DNA of 64,000 nt from Stomorhina lunata (Eukaryota > Arthropoda > Insecta > Diptera > Rhiniidae): assembly GCA_933228675.1 (NCBI GenBank), contig OW121743.1, positions 56,406,998-56,470,997 on the forward strand, written 5' to 3'. Position 1 is the stretch's first letter. Every line of letters starts with the position of its first letter. Of the stretch, positions 35,564-46,335 are shown piece after piece. Made by a program: the position numbers and the translations under genes. The notes below the pieces were generated by a model. That model was not told the DNA's origin. It saw only the letters and a list, made by a program, of their open reading frames with translations, and did no database searches.

Positions 35564-36320
35564 TATACCCTTCACCACCATAGGTGGAAAGGGTATTATG
35601 AGTTTGTGCTGATGTATGTAACGCATCTTTAGTATACCAATAGGCTTAGAATCACTTTCTGAGTCGATTTAGCGATGTCCGTCCGTCCGTCCGTCTGGCT
35701 GGACCCCCATGTAAACCTTGTAATCAAACTACAGGTCGCAATTCTAAAGATAACTTGATGAAATTTGGCACAGATTTTGATAGTGTGACCATGGCTATTG
35801 AAATTCGTCAAAATCGGTCCATTATTTATGGTACCTTCCATAGGTCCCACTTCCCGGAATTGATATATTGGCAACAAATATCAATATTTTTTCATGAAAT
35901 TTAAACCAAATACTGCTTATGTAAACTTAAATCACTGTACCAAATTTCGTTAAAATCGGTATACATTTGACCATAGCTCCCATACAAACTATTCATTAAA
36001 AACGCACTAAATGAGACAAAAATCACTAAAAAGCTCGTAAATCTGAAGATAATGATAATTTTAAGTTTATTTTTTACATACATAACAACTGTAATCAATT
36101 TGCCAAATTTCGAGATAATCGGTCCACATTTGATCCTAGCTCTCATATAATTCCAAATGTCGGAAGCAGCTAAAATATAAAAATTTTGAGAAAATGTTTG
36201 TATGATGGCAAATTTTAGCAAATATTTGTATTTATACAGAAAAAATAACACTTTTGACCTTAGTGGTGAAGGGTATCGTATGGTCGGGCTTGACCGACTA
36301 TAGCACTTTCTTACTTGTTT
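35564..36320 (+). mobile_element. mini-me-like element, intact reference copy
   Basis: The clearest full-length copy, about 757 bp. The 5' end is TATACCCTTCACCACCATAG with a self-complementary GGTGGAAAGGGTA; GTATACCAATAGGCTTAGAA and the GTCCGTCCGTCCGTCTGG microsatellite follow near 35678. The body carries ACCATAGCTCCCATA. The 3' end is TTAGTGGTGAAGGGTATC, a GGTCGGGCTTGACCGACTA hairpin and CTTTCTTACTTGTTT. ORFs of 82-116 codons on the minus strand are not coding. Confidence 0.85.
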
Positions 36321-36339
36321 TATATCTAAAGGAAATTTT

Positions 36340-36824
36340 GTGAAAAATTACTTTTTATTAAAAATTTTTTGAAAATTTACTTTTTATAGAAAATTTTTCT
36401 AAAGTTTACTATTTATAGGAATATTTTAGAAAATTTACAGTTTAAAGGAAATTTTTTCCAAAATTTACTATTTATAAAACATTTATTGAAAACTTACTAT
36501 TAATAAGAAATTTTTCGAAATTTTTTATTTGTAGGAAATTTTTTCAAAAATTTACTATTTATAGGAAATTTTTTTAAAAATTTACTATTTGAAGGAAATT
36601 TTCCAAAATTAACTATTTATAGAAATTTTTTCGAAAATGTACGATATATAGAAAATGTTTCGAAAATATACTATTTATAGAAAATTTTTCGAAAATTTAC
36701 TATTAATAAGAAATTTTTCGAAAATTTACTATTTATAGGAAATTTTCCGAAAATTTACTATTTATAAGAAACTTTTAACAATTTATAGGAAATTTTTCGA
36801 AAATGAATTATTTATAGGAAATTA
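36340..36824 (-). repeat. 29-bp satellite, reverse orientation, left of LINE
   Basis: Units AAATTTTTCGAAAATTTACT then ATTTATAGG are the reverse complement of the 29-mer at 22.4-25.8 kb. The array continues at 38802 after the LINE. Confidence 0.9.
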
Positions 36825-38645
36825 GATAACAGTGGTTGCGATTCTAATGTAAAATCGTGGATAATAAAGTTTCTCACGCAACGCCATATACAGTCAGAAC
36901 TGGGAGGATCAGTTCTACATGCGCTGGCTACTAGAGGTACGCCCCAAGGGGGAGTTATTTCACCTACACTATGGATACTTGTATTAAATGACATATTAGT
37001 ACAATTCAATGCTCTTGGTGTAGGAGTCGTGGCTTATGCTGACGACTTAGTATTAATCGTTAGAGGTAAATTCCCCAGCACTCTAACCGAAATAATGGAA
37101 AGATCATTAAAGATGTTACTCAGTTGGTCCAAACAGTGTGGTTTAGGAATTAATCCATCTAAAACAGAAATGGTAATATTTACAAGGAAAAGAATACCTT
37201 TGTTCGAGCCCCCAAAGCTTGACGGAAAAGTATTATCTCTTTCAAAACAAGCGAAGTTTCTAGGTGTAGTATTTGATTATAAACTTAAATGGCTACCAAA
37301 TCTTAAAGAAAGGATTAAAAAGTCCTATGCGGCAATTTATTCATGCCAAAAACTTATAGGAAAAACTTGGGGATTAAGACCGAGAATGATTTATTGGATA
37401 TACCAAGCTATCGTTAGACCGACTTTAACACATGGCTCTCTAGTTTGGTGGCCAATTATGAACGTTAAATGTCATGCCTCCCTAGTTGAAAGAGTTAACA
37501 GAATAGTTGCACTAAGCATCTCAGGGGCAATGAGATCTACTGCAACAGAAGCTCTATGTAGAATTTTAAATATGGACCCACTGCACCTACATATTAAAGA
37601 ATATGCTCTAAGAACACAGGTCAGACTTAGTCAGAGTGGCCAATTGGTGATCAAAGAAAAGGGACACTCATCATTAATTATTAACTATGGATACAGAGAC
37701 GTAGTTACAGACTACATGACTCCTCAAATAGTATGGGATAAGAAGATTAGGGCTGTTATACCTTCAAGAGAAAGTTGGAATGTTAGAAACCATAATTCAC
37801 TGGGTATAGAGATTTACACTGATGGTTCAAAGAAGGAACAAGGTACTGGTAGTGGAATTTTTTGTGAAAAACTAGGAATAAGTAGTAGTTTTAGTTTAAA
37901 TACTGATTGCAGCATCTTCCAAGCAGAGATATTTGCTGTATTGGAAGCAGCTCGTATGATATCTATGATGCCGATATTCAAAAGCGATATCACAATTTAC
38001 ATAGATAGTCAAGCAGCAATCAAAGCAATATGCAATAGAACTATTAGGTCAAAGGTAGTTAGCCGTTGTCGCAGAGAGCTACAGGCTCTCAACGAACAAC
38101 ACTTCTTAAAACTGTGCTGGGTACCTGGCCATAATAATATACTGGGCAATGAGAAAGCAGATGAATTGGCACGCAATGGAGCAGACTTGAATGGAAATGC
38201 AGCATATGTGGAGGTTTACCCTGGGCTCTGCTCAATTTATCAGAATATAAGAAGCAAATTTAAATCTGAATCAAATGTATTGTGGAATAACTCAACGCAA
38301 TGTACTCAAACGAAAGCTCTATGGCAGACAAGAGATATTAACACACAAAAAACTATATTAAATATGGATAAAAATGATTTAAGGATATATGTAGGTATCA
38401 TAACTGGACATAATAACTTAAGGTACTTCTTGAAAAAAATACGCTTAAGAAATGACGATATGTGTAGATGGTGCAACGAAGAAGAAGAAGATACATACCA
38501 CTTCCTCTGTCAATGTGTTGCACTATCTAACAATCGATTTAAATGTTTTGATTCTTACTTTTTTCAGAATCTAGAAGATCTAAGGAACGTGCATCCTCTA
38601 AAGATGATAAAATATATCAAATTGTCGAAGCTTTATGTGAACTGA
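36825..38645 (+). CDS. 5'-truncated LINE ORF2: RT C-terminus, RNase H, zinc knuckle
   Basis: Frame open from the satellite junction; no genuine start codon (position 37029 is GTG, an internal valine). Reverse transcriptase motifs are GTPQGGVISP at about 36936-36965 and YADD at 37035-37046, so the N-terminal endonuclease and first RT blocks are gone. Numbering from 37029, a complete RNase H follows with acidic residues D265 (YTDGS), E300 (QAEI), D326 (IDSQAA) and D378 (KADELAR). A C-terminal CCHC knuckle is C479-X2-C482-X8-H491-X2-C494. Stop TGA at 38643. RT plus RNase H plus this knuckle fits the I/Loa group of non-LTR retrotransposons. The remaining ORF has no internal stop or frameshift, so insertion looks recent, but the copy cannot be autonomous. 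Confidence 0.9.
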   Translation, partial: DNSGCDSNVKSWIIKFLTQRHIQSELGGSVLHALATRGTPQGGVISPTLWILVLNDILVQFNALGVGVVAYADDLVLIVRGKFPSTLTEIMERSLKMLLSWSKQCGLGINPSKTEMVIFTRKRIPLFEPPKLDGKVLSLSKQAKFLGVVFDYKLKWLPNLKERIKKSYAAIYSCQKLIGKTWGLRPRMIYWIYQAIVRPTLTHGSLVWWPIMNVKCHASLVERVNRIVALSISGAMRSTATEALCRILNMDPLHLHIKEYALRTQVRLSQSGQLVIKEKGHSSLIINYGYRDVVTDYMTPQIVWDKKIRAVIPSRESWNVRNHNSLGIEIYTDGSKKEQGTGSGIFCEKLGISSSFSLNTDCSIFQAEIFAVLEAARMISMMPIFKSDITIYIDSQAAIKAICNRTIRSKVVSRCRRELQALNEQHFLKLCWVPGHNNILGNEKADELARNGADLNGNAAYVEVYPGLCSIYQNIRSKFKSESNVLWNNSTQCTQTKALWQTRDINTQKTILNMDKNDLRIYVGIITGHNNLRYFLKKIRLRNDDMCRWCNEEEEDTYHFLCQCVALSNNRFKCFDSYFFQNLEDLRNVHPLKMIKYIKLSKLYVN

Positions 38646-38801
38646 TAAAGGAGGAAAACAAAATGTGCTAAATGTTGGTAATGCTTCTCGAAATGAAGCT
38701 TCTTAATCGAGGACGCACTATGGATCAACACCTATGGTCTTGTGCATAATCTTACAGTTTTCTGTGAGGTCCTCCTATCTAATCTAATCTAATCTAATCT
38801 A
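36825..38801 (+). mobile_element. I/Loa-like non-LTR retrotransposon, 5'-truncated, pentanucleotide tail
   Basis: Insertion into the reverse-orientation 29-bp satellite. After the ORF comes a 3' UTR of about 130 bp, then a tail of about five TAATC units (38777-38801) instead of poly-A. No target-site duplication is visible: the left flank stops after GGAAATT and the right resumes at ACTATTTATA, so about 12 bp of a satellite unit seem to be missing. Confidence 0.9.
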
Positions 38802-39110
38802 CTATTTATAACAAACTTTTCGAAAATGAACAGTTTATAGGAAATTTCTCGAAAATTTACTATTTATAGGAAATTTTTCGAAAATTTACTATTTAAAGGA
38901 AATTTTTCAAAAATTTACTATTTAAAGGAAATTTTTCAAAAATTTACTATTTATACAAATTTTTCGAAAATTTGCTATTTATAAGAAATTTTTTAACATT
39001 TTACTATTTATAGGAAAATTTTAAAAAATTTATAATTTAAATAAAATTTTTAAAAAAATTACAATTTATAGGAAATTTTTCTAAAATTTTCTTTAAAGAC
39101 TTTGTGAAAT
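38802..39110 (-). repeat. 29-bp satellite, reverse orientation, right of LINE
   Basis: Continuation of the 36.3-kb array. It ends in a junction segment (about 39078-39125, with CTTTAAAGACTTTGTGAAAT) that is the reverse complement, with small changes, of the block junction at about 23095-23150. Confidence 0.9.
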
Positions 39111-41020
39111 TTTATGTATAGAAAATATTTCAATATGAAATTTTTTCTATAGACAATATTTCAATATGAAATTTTTTTTATAGAAAATATTTCAATATGA
39201 AATTTTTTCTATAGAAAATATTTCAATATGAAATTTTTTCTATAGAAAATATTTCAATATGAAATTTTTTCTATAGAAAATATTTCAATATGAAATTTTT
39301 TCTATAGAAAATATTTCAATATGAAATTTTTTCTATAGAAAATATTTCAATATGAAATTTTTTCTATAGAAAATATTTCAATATGAAATTTTTTCTATAG
39401 AAAATATTTCAATATGAAATTTTTTCTATAGAAAATATTTCAATATTAAATTTTTTCTATAGAAAATATTTCAATATGAAATATTTTCTATAGCAAATAT
39501 TTCAATATGAAATTTTTTCTGTAGAAAATATTTAAATATGAAATGTTTTCTAAATAAAATATTTCAATATGATATTTTTTCTATAGAAAATATTTAAATA
39601 TGAAATGTTTTCTAAATAAAATATTTCAATATGAAATTTTTTCTATAGAAAATATTTCAATATGAAATTTTTTCTATAGAAAATATTTTAATATGATATT
39701 TTTTCTATAGAAAATATTTTAATATGAAATTTTTTCTATAGAAAATATTTCAATATGAAATTTTTTCTATAGAAAATATTTTAATATGAAATTTTTTCTA
39801 TAGAAAATATTTTAATATGAAATTTTTTCTATAGAAAATATTTCAATATGAAATTTTTTCTATAGAAAATATTTCAATATGAAATTTTTTCTATAGAAAA
39901 TATTTCAATATGAAATTTTTTCTATAGAAAATATTTTAATATGAAATTTTTTCTATAGAAAATATTTCAATATGAAATTTTTTCTATAGAAAATATTTTA
40001 ATATGAAATTTTTTCTATAGAAAATATTTTAATATGAAATTTTTGCTCAAGAAAATATTTCAATATGAAATTTTTTCTATAGAAAATATTTCATTATGAA
40101 ATTTTTTCTACACAAAATATTTTAATATGCAATTTTTTCTATAGAAAATATTTCCTTATGAAATTTTTTTTATAGAAAATATTTTTACATGAAATTTTTT
40201 CTATAGAAAATATTTCAATGTGAAATTTTTTCTATAGAAAATATTTCAATGTGAAATATTTTCTATAGAAAATATTTCAATGTAAAATATTTTCTATAAA
40301 AAATATTTCAATATAAAATATTTTCTATAGAAAATATTTCAATATGAAATTTTTTCTATAGAAAATATTTCAATATAAAATTTTTGCTATAGAAAATATT
40401 TCAATATGAAATTTTTGCTATAGAAAATATTTCAATATGAAATTTTTTCTATAGAAAAAATTTCAATATGAAATTTTTTCTTGAAATTTTTTCTATAGAA
40501 AATATTTCAATATGAAATTTTTTCTATAGAAAATCTTTCAATATGAAATTTTTTCTAAAGAAAATATTTCAAAATTATTTTTTTTCTATAGAAAATATTT
40601 CAATATGAAATTTTTTCTATAGAAAATATTTCAATATGAAATCTTTTCTATAGAAAACATTTCAATATGAAATATTTTCTATAGAAAATATTTCAATATG
40701 AAATTTTTTCTATAGAAAATATTTCAATATGAAATTTTTTCTATAGAAAATATTTCAATATGAAATTTTTTCTATAGAAAATATTTCAATATGAAATTTT
40801 TTCTATAGAAAATATTTCAATATGAAATTTTTTCTATAGAAAATATTTCAATATGAAATTTTTTCTATAGAAAATATTTCAATATGAAATTTTTTCTATA
40901 GAAAATATTTCAATAGGATATTTTTTCTATAGAAAATTTTTCAATAGGATATTTTTTTTATAGAAAATTTTTCAATAGGATATTTTTTTTATAGAAAATT
41001 TTTCAATAGGATATTTTTTA
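39111..41020 (-). repeat. 31-bp satellite array, reverse complement family
   Basis: About 61 units with CTATAGAAAATATTTCAATA then TGAAATTTTTT, the exact reverse complement of the TTTCATATTGAAA family at 31.4-32.9 kb. The interior is very homogeneous. The right edge carries TTTTTCAATAGGATA variants. Confidence 0.95.
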
Positions 41021-41440
41021 AATTTTTTACTATTTATAGAAAAGTTTTCGGAAATTCACTATTTAAAGAAAATTTTTCAAAAATTTATAGTAAATTTTTG
41101 AAAAATTTGATATTTAAGGAAAATTTTCGAAAATTTACTATTTATAGAAAATTTTCAAAAATTTACTATTTTTAGCAAATTTTTCAAAAATTTATTATTT
41201 ATAGGAAATTTTTGAAAAAGTCACTATTTTAAGAAAATTAAATTAATTAAATTAAAAATGTACTACATTAATTTTATTTCAATACTTTAATATGAAATTT
41301 TTTATTTGGAAAATATTTCATTATGAAGTTTTTTCAATGGAAAAAGTATCATTATGAAATTTCTTTCTATAGAAAAAGTTCGTGAAATATTTGGTATCAT
41401 GAAATATTTTCTACTGAGGCCCTTAAACTAACCTTATTTT
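41021..41440 (-). repeat. degenerate 29/31-bp satellite edge
   Basis: Diverged 29-mer units (TTTACTATTTATAG) up to about 41240, then a few decayed 31-mer units with TTCATTATGAAATTT up to about 41420. Confidence 0.8.
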
Positions 41441-43287
41441 TATACTCACCATCAAAAAGAATAGAAGGTATATTGAGATTGTCATTCCGTTTGCCATTTC
41501 CTTAATATTAGCTCAAAAACAAAAAGGGATATATGTGGAGCCGCGGAACAAAAGGTTCTTTTTGTATACTTTTTATATTTTGGTTTTTTGTTATTTTTGT
41601 AATATTTAGGTTGAAATCTTTCAAATACAATTGGGAAACCTTAATAATTTTTTTTATTTAGTAATTAAATGGACATTAAAAAAGTTTTACTAAACAAAAG
41701 GTTCTTTTCTACTTTTTTTTTAACAAAGGGTTCTTTTTCCATAGTAAGTACATATTTTTGCCCTTATTCGTGTAGTTTAGGGTGCACCTTATTTTATGAA
41801 AGTGCACAATTAAACCTTTACTCCCCCTAGAAATGTTCTAAGTAATACAGAAACATGCTACACAAATTTTTTCCGCCCATGAAGTGGTAAACTTTTTGGA
41901 ATAGAAAAAAAAGGGAGTATTTTCGGTTTTGCCCAAATTAATTTTTTACTGGAATATAAAAGTGAACTAAAGAAGCTTTATTTTAAGTCATCAATATTAA
42001 AAATCCAAGAAGTAGTTTCAAAGATATTACAATTTTTCCCAGAAAATGTGTGTCCTTGACGACTCGCCTAAGGATATGCAGCTAAAAAATTTATTTAAAT
42101 CAGTTTTTGATTTTTTTGAAAATTTTATTTAAAAAATATTACAAATAATACATTTGCTTCTCAGTATCACAAAACAAACGAATGGAAGAAAAAAAAACCA
42201 AAAAAATGAGGTCCGTATCATTAACCGTTTTGCCGTACCGGTGATTTCAAATCGAAGAGTTCCACGAAAACTGTACCAATGTTCAACATTAATAAAAGTA
42301 ATAGTGAATATTTTTCCTCAGACTATTTATAATGTAAACGGCATTGTTATTTTAATATTGTAAAAGTTGAACACTTTCTTTCCCGGGGTCAAATGTCATA
42401 ATATAGAGTTTTTTTCATTTTCCATTGAAAAATGATAGAATATTAAGAATTTATTACCAGATTTTGTTCAAAATTCAAAAATATAAAAGACTGCATGTTT
42501 TTATGTTACGTAGATTACTTCTGGCGGGAGGTATGGTTTAATTTTGTTGTATATGTTTTCATATTTTTAATTTTTTTTGTATCAAAAGGTACTTTTTCAC
42601 TTTTTTTTAACAAAAGGTTCTTTTTCCAAAATAAAAGTGCTCATTTAAAGAGACTTTTAAGATTTAATGTGGTGATTTAGAGCACAAAGATTCACCTACT
42701 GGTAAGTAGTTGACTTAAATATATTTCGCGGTTCATTGATTTTTTAAAGTACAAAATAACAAAAAATTTAATTTCCCAAAAATTTTGAATGATGCAAAAA
42801 GAACCTTTTGTTCCGCTGCTCCACCTATATATTCTGAATCCTTATTTTATGACAATCATTTGGCTATAGTTCTAATATATGTAAGCTCACTGAAACTTAG
42901 TAAAAACATTCTTAATTTCTGAGAATATTTTGGTATTGAAACTGGGCAAAATCGGTTAACATTTGACCATAGCTCCCGTATAACCTCGCCTATGCTAATT
43001 TTGCTAATTTATAACAAACTATAGAAGCTATGACAATAAAATTTAAAAAGTTTAACATAAGCCCTAGGCAGCATTTAGCCATAGCTCCCATACAAAGCAC
43101 CTAAATTTTACCTCAAATACACTTAAATGCCAATAAAATTTAGCACAAGGAAGTCTTAGTCACAATCGGTCACCAGTTGACCATAGCTCCCATATAAAAA
43201 ATTAACCAAGAAGTGCTACTTTGCTAAAAACTTACTTCTAAAAGATTATAGGTTTTGGATATAAATATTTTTTCATGGAATTATTAT
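41441..43287 (+). mobile_element. mini-me-type relative interrupted by a TIR element
   Basis: The left piece (41441-41535) has TATACTCACCATCAAAAAGA and GTCATTCCGTTTGCC, a terminus unlike the main family here but of the same plan. It resumes at about 42824 (CTATATATTCTGAATCC) and contains GACCATAGCTCCCGTATAA and similar phrases to about 43200. The interruption is the element at 41536-42823. Outer limits are approximate. Confidence 0.5.
41536..42823. mobile_element. 1.29-kb TIR element with reiterated GGTTCTTTTT motif
   Basis: Inverted termini of about 29 bp with one mismatch: TGGAGCCGCGGAACAAAAGG at the left and, on the minus strand, TGGAGCAGCGGAACAAAAGG at the right. The core AACAAAAGGTTCTTTTT recurs inside, near 41692 and 41732 (direct) and near 42580 and 42611. 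It encodes no recognisable transposase; the 69- and 61-codon ORFs have no known motif. Flanks are TATAT-rich on both sides, so the target duplication is ambiguous. Confidence 0.7.
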
Positions 43288-43969
43288 AAAACAAGTAAGA
43301 AAGTGCTATTTATTTATTTATTTATTTATTTATGAGAGCTAGGGTCAAATGTAGACCGATTATCTCGAAATTTGGCAAATTGATTACAGTTGTTACAAAA
43401 ATTATGTATGCAAAAAATAAACTCAAAATTTTCATTATCTTTAGATTTACGAGCGTTTTAGTGATTTTTTGTCTCATTTAGTGCGTTTTTGAAGAAGAGT
43501 TTGTATGCGAGCTATGGTCAAATGTGGACCGATTTCAAAGAAAATTTGGTACAGTGATTTAAGTTTACATAAGCAGTATCTGTTTTAAATTTCATGAAAA
43601 AATATTGATATTTGTGGCCAATATAGCAATATAGGAAGTGGAACCTATGGGAGGTACCATAAATAATGGACCGATTTTGACCAATTTCAATAGCCATGGT
43701 CCCATTATCGAAAAATTAGCTGTGCCAAATTTCATAAAATTATCTTTAGAATTGCGACCTGTAGTTTGATTACAAGGTTTACATGGGGGTCCAGCCAGCC
43801 AGCCAGACGGACGGACGGACGGACGGACGGACATCGCTAAATCGACTTAGAAAGTGATTCTAAGTCTATTGGTATACTAAAAGGTGGGTCTAAGACAAAT
43901 ATTTCTATGCGTTACAAACATCAGCACAAACTTATAATACCCTTTCCACCTATGGTGGTGAAGGGTATA
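43288..43969 (-). mobile_element. mini-me-like element with TTTA microsatellite
   Basis: Minus-strand copy from AAACAAGTAAGAAAGTGCTA (its 3' end) to CACCTATGGTGGTGAAGGGT (its 5' end). The GGAC microsatellite is expanded to about six units near 43806-43831. A (TTTA)n tract at 43308-43334 replaces the 3' hairpin and adjacent sequence, about 80-100 bp compared with 7583-8334. Confidence 0.8.
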
Positions 43970-45149
43970 ATTAAACATTTATCCTTTATTTTCAAATTAA
44001 CGATATTTATAATAGTAATCCCTTTATGATAAGTTTTATCAAATTGCCATAAAAATATTAAATATTTGTGTTATTACCAAAAATTTCTTATCTCACAAAT
44101 CCCTTCCCGTTAATTTCAACTCATTAATATTAACTTAAAATATTTCGAATTTTCAAATTATTCCCAAATTTAACAAACAAATTAACATAAATTCCTTAAC
44201 TACATTCTCGTTATCTTTCCCCTCCAGTTAATAAAGTTTTAACCAAACACACTTACATATTTAGAGGACATAAATAACTAAACAAAAATATTGAATTCTT
44301 AAAAAACCCATTTCAAGGCAAAAATAACAAAAAAAAATGTCGAATTTTTAGACAATAAATAACAAAGAAATTGTCCTTTTCTTCTTTTTCAAACTAAATA
44401 ACAGTGGCGGCATATGCCACGAACATTTATCTTATCTAATGGAGGAAGAAGTTATAGTCGTTTCTCTCATTTCGGCTAACAACTTATTTTGGCAACAAAA
44501 AAAAAAAAGATATAACCAATGACCCTATTAGTCATCAATTAAGCATAAATTGCCTTTGAGAGGAAAAAAATCGGAGAAAAATAACAAAAAAGAACATAAA
44601 TAAACTGAAATAATAATAAACATTAAAACAAGTACAAAACGAGCTCCCACTAACACCAACACAGACGGACCCCACAAGAACTTTAATAACGAATTGTAGT
44701 AACACATCCTTTTCAAGAGCTGAAACAATAAAAAGCTAAAAACGTTTTAACAATATCAATGTTTTCCTACTAAAATGGATGAATTAATGGACGAATGAGT
44801 GAATGGCGTTGGCAATGTAATGGAGAAAGTTAACAGAGGAAGAATTGGGTTTTAGTTTTTTTTTTTTTTTGGGGAAATTAAAAATAAAGATAAGCTGAAC
44901 TGGGTTAATACACACACACAACCATATACACTCTCAATAAGCAAATAAATGGTACAACATAAACAAAAGTTAATTAACTGCCATAAAGAAACAGTTAAAG
45001 GAAAATTAGGCCGGAAGCAAAACAAAAAGAAAAACTGAAATAACAACAAAAAGAAGAATTCTTTCTTCGGTTACATAAAAGCACAAAAATGTCAACGGAA
45101 ATGTTAAATAAATAAAATAACAACAAATAAAGGCGTGGAAAACTCGTAA
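43970..45149. other. anonymous AT-rich sequence
   Basis: No gene signal on either strand. The minus-strand ORFs at 44528-44728 and 44852-45049 are short, hydrophobic and low-complexity. Confidence 0.5.
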
Positions 45150-46040
45150 ACAATTTTATTGTTTAAAAAATTTTTTTCTGAAAAATAAAGAAATTTTGCT
45201 TGCTATCAAAATTTGTTCACTAAAAAAATTTGTCGGTATTAAAATTTTTCTATAGAAATTTTTTCATTATAAAAATTTTTCGTTATAAAAGTTTTACATA
45301 TTAAAGAATTTTCTAAAGAAAATTTTAAGACATAAGAAGCTTTCTATAGAAAATTTTATACAATAAAAATTTTTTCATAGAAAAATTTTCGTTATAAAAA
45401 TTTTTCTATAGAAAATTTTTCATTCTAAAAATTTTTCTTTAGAAAATTTTTCATTATAAAATTTGTTTTTAAAGAAATTTTTTCTATAAAATAAAAAATT
45501 TTTCAAAATTTTTCGATATAAAAATTATTTAATAAAAAATTTTCTCATTATAAACAATTTTTTATAGAAAATGTTTAATTTTAAAATTTTTTTTTTTATA
45601 AAAGATTTTTCATTATAAAAATTTTTTATTATAAAAATTTTCGTAAATAAATTTTTTCTAAAGAATTCATTATAAAAATTTTGCTATTGAAAATTTTTCG
45701 ATATACAAATTTTTCTATAGAAAATTTTTCGAAATTAAATTTTTCGATATAAAAATTTTTTAATAGAAAATTTTTAATTATAATTTTTTTTTTTTTAATT
45801 TTCGAAAGAGAACTTTTCTACAAAAAATATCTCATTATAAAAATGTTTAATTATAGAAATTTTTAATTATAAAAATTTTTAATTATGAAAATATTTCTAT
45901 GAAAAATTTTTCATTGCAAAAATTTCTCATATAAAAAATGTTTCATTATATAAATTTTTCTTTATACAAATTTTTTATGAACAACTTTTCATTATAAAAA
46001 ATTTTCTATAAAAAATTTTTAAGATATAAGAAGTTTTGTA
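45150..46040. repeat. highly degenerate ~31-bp satellite
   Basis: Irregular repeats of TTTTTCATTATAAAAATTTT with occasional CTATAG cores. Period is poorly kept; an old array edge. Confidence 0.75.
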
Positions 46041-46335
46041 TTTCTAAGTCAATGCTTCATATAGAAAATTATGTTATATATCGTTACTTTAATATAGAAA
46101 GGCCCTAAGTCGTTTTTCATTCAAATCACTTTTTACAGCTTTATCTAATATAATTTTATAAAAATCTTTTAATTTTAAAAAACATTATTATAGTATTAAA
46201 TTCTTTAGAGAATTTAGTAAAAAACTGGGTTAAAGAAATTTCTGTATCTTCAAAACTTAAGATTTTATTTAATTTTTTTCCACTCTCCTGTAATGTAAGA
46301 AAAATATTAGTTAGGGCTTTTCTATATTTAAGTAA
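46041..46335. other. anonymous AT-rich spacer between satellite blocks
   Basis: Nothing recognised apart from two approximate copies of a short phrase (ATATCGTTACTTTAATATAG at 46077 and TATATTTAAGTAACGATATA at 46322, inverted). Confidence 0.5.

Noticed and set aside
36812..37009. 65-codon minus-strand ORF
   Set aside because: Antisense of the RT motif region of the I/Loa-like LINE.
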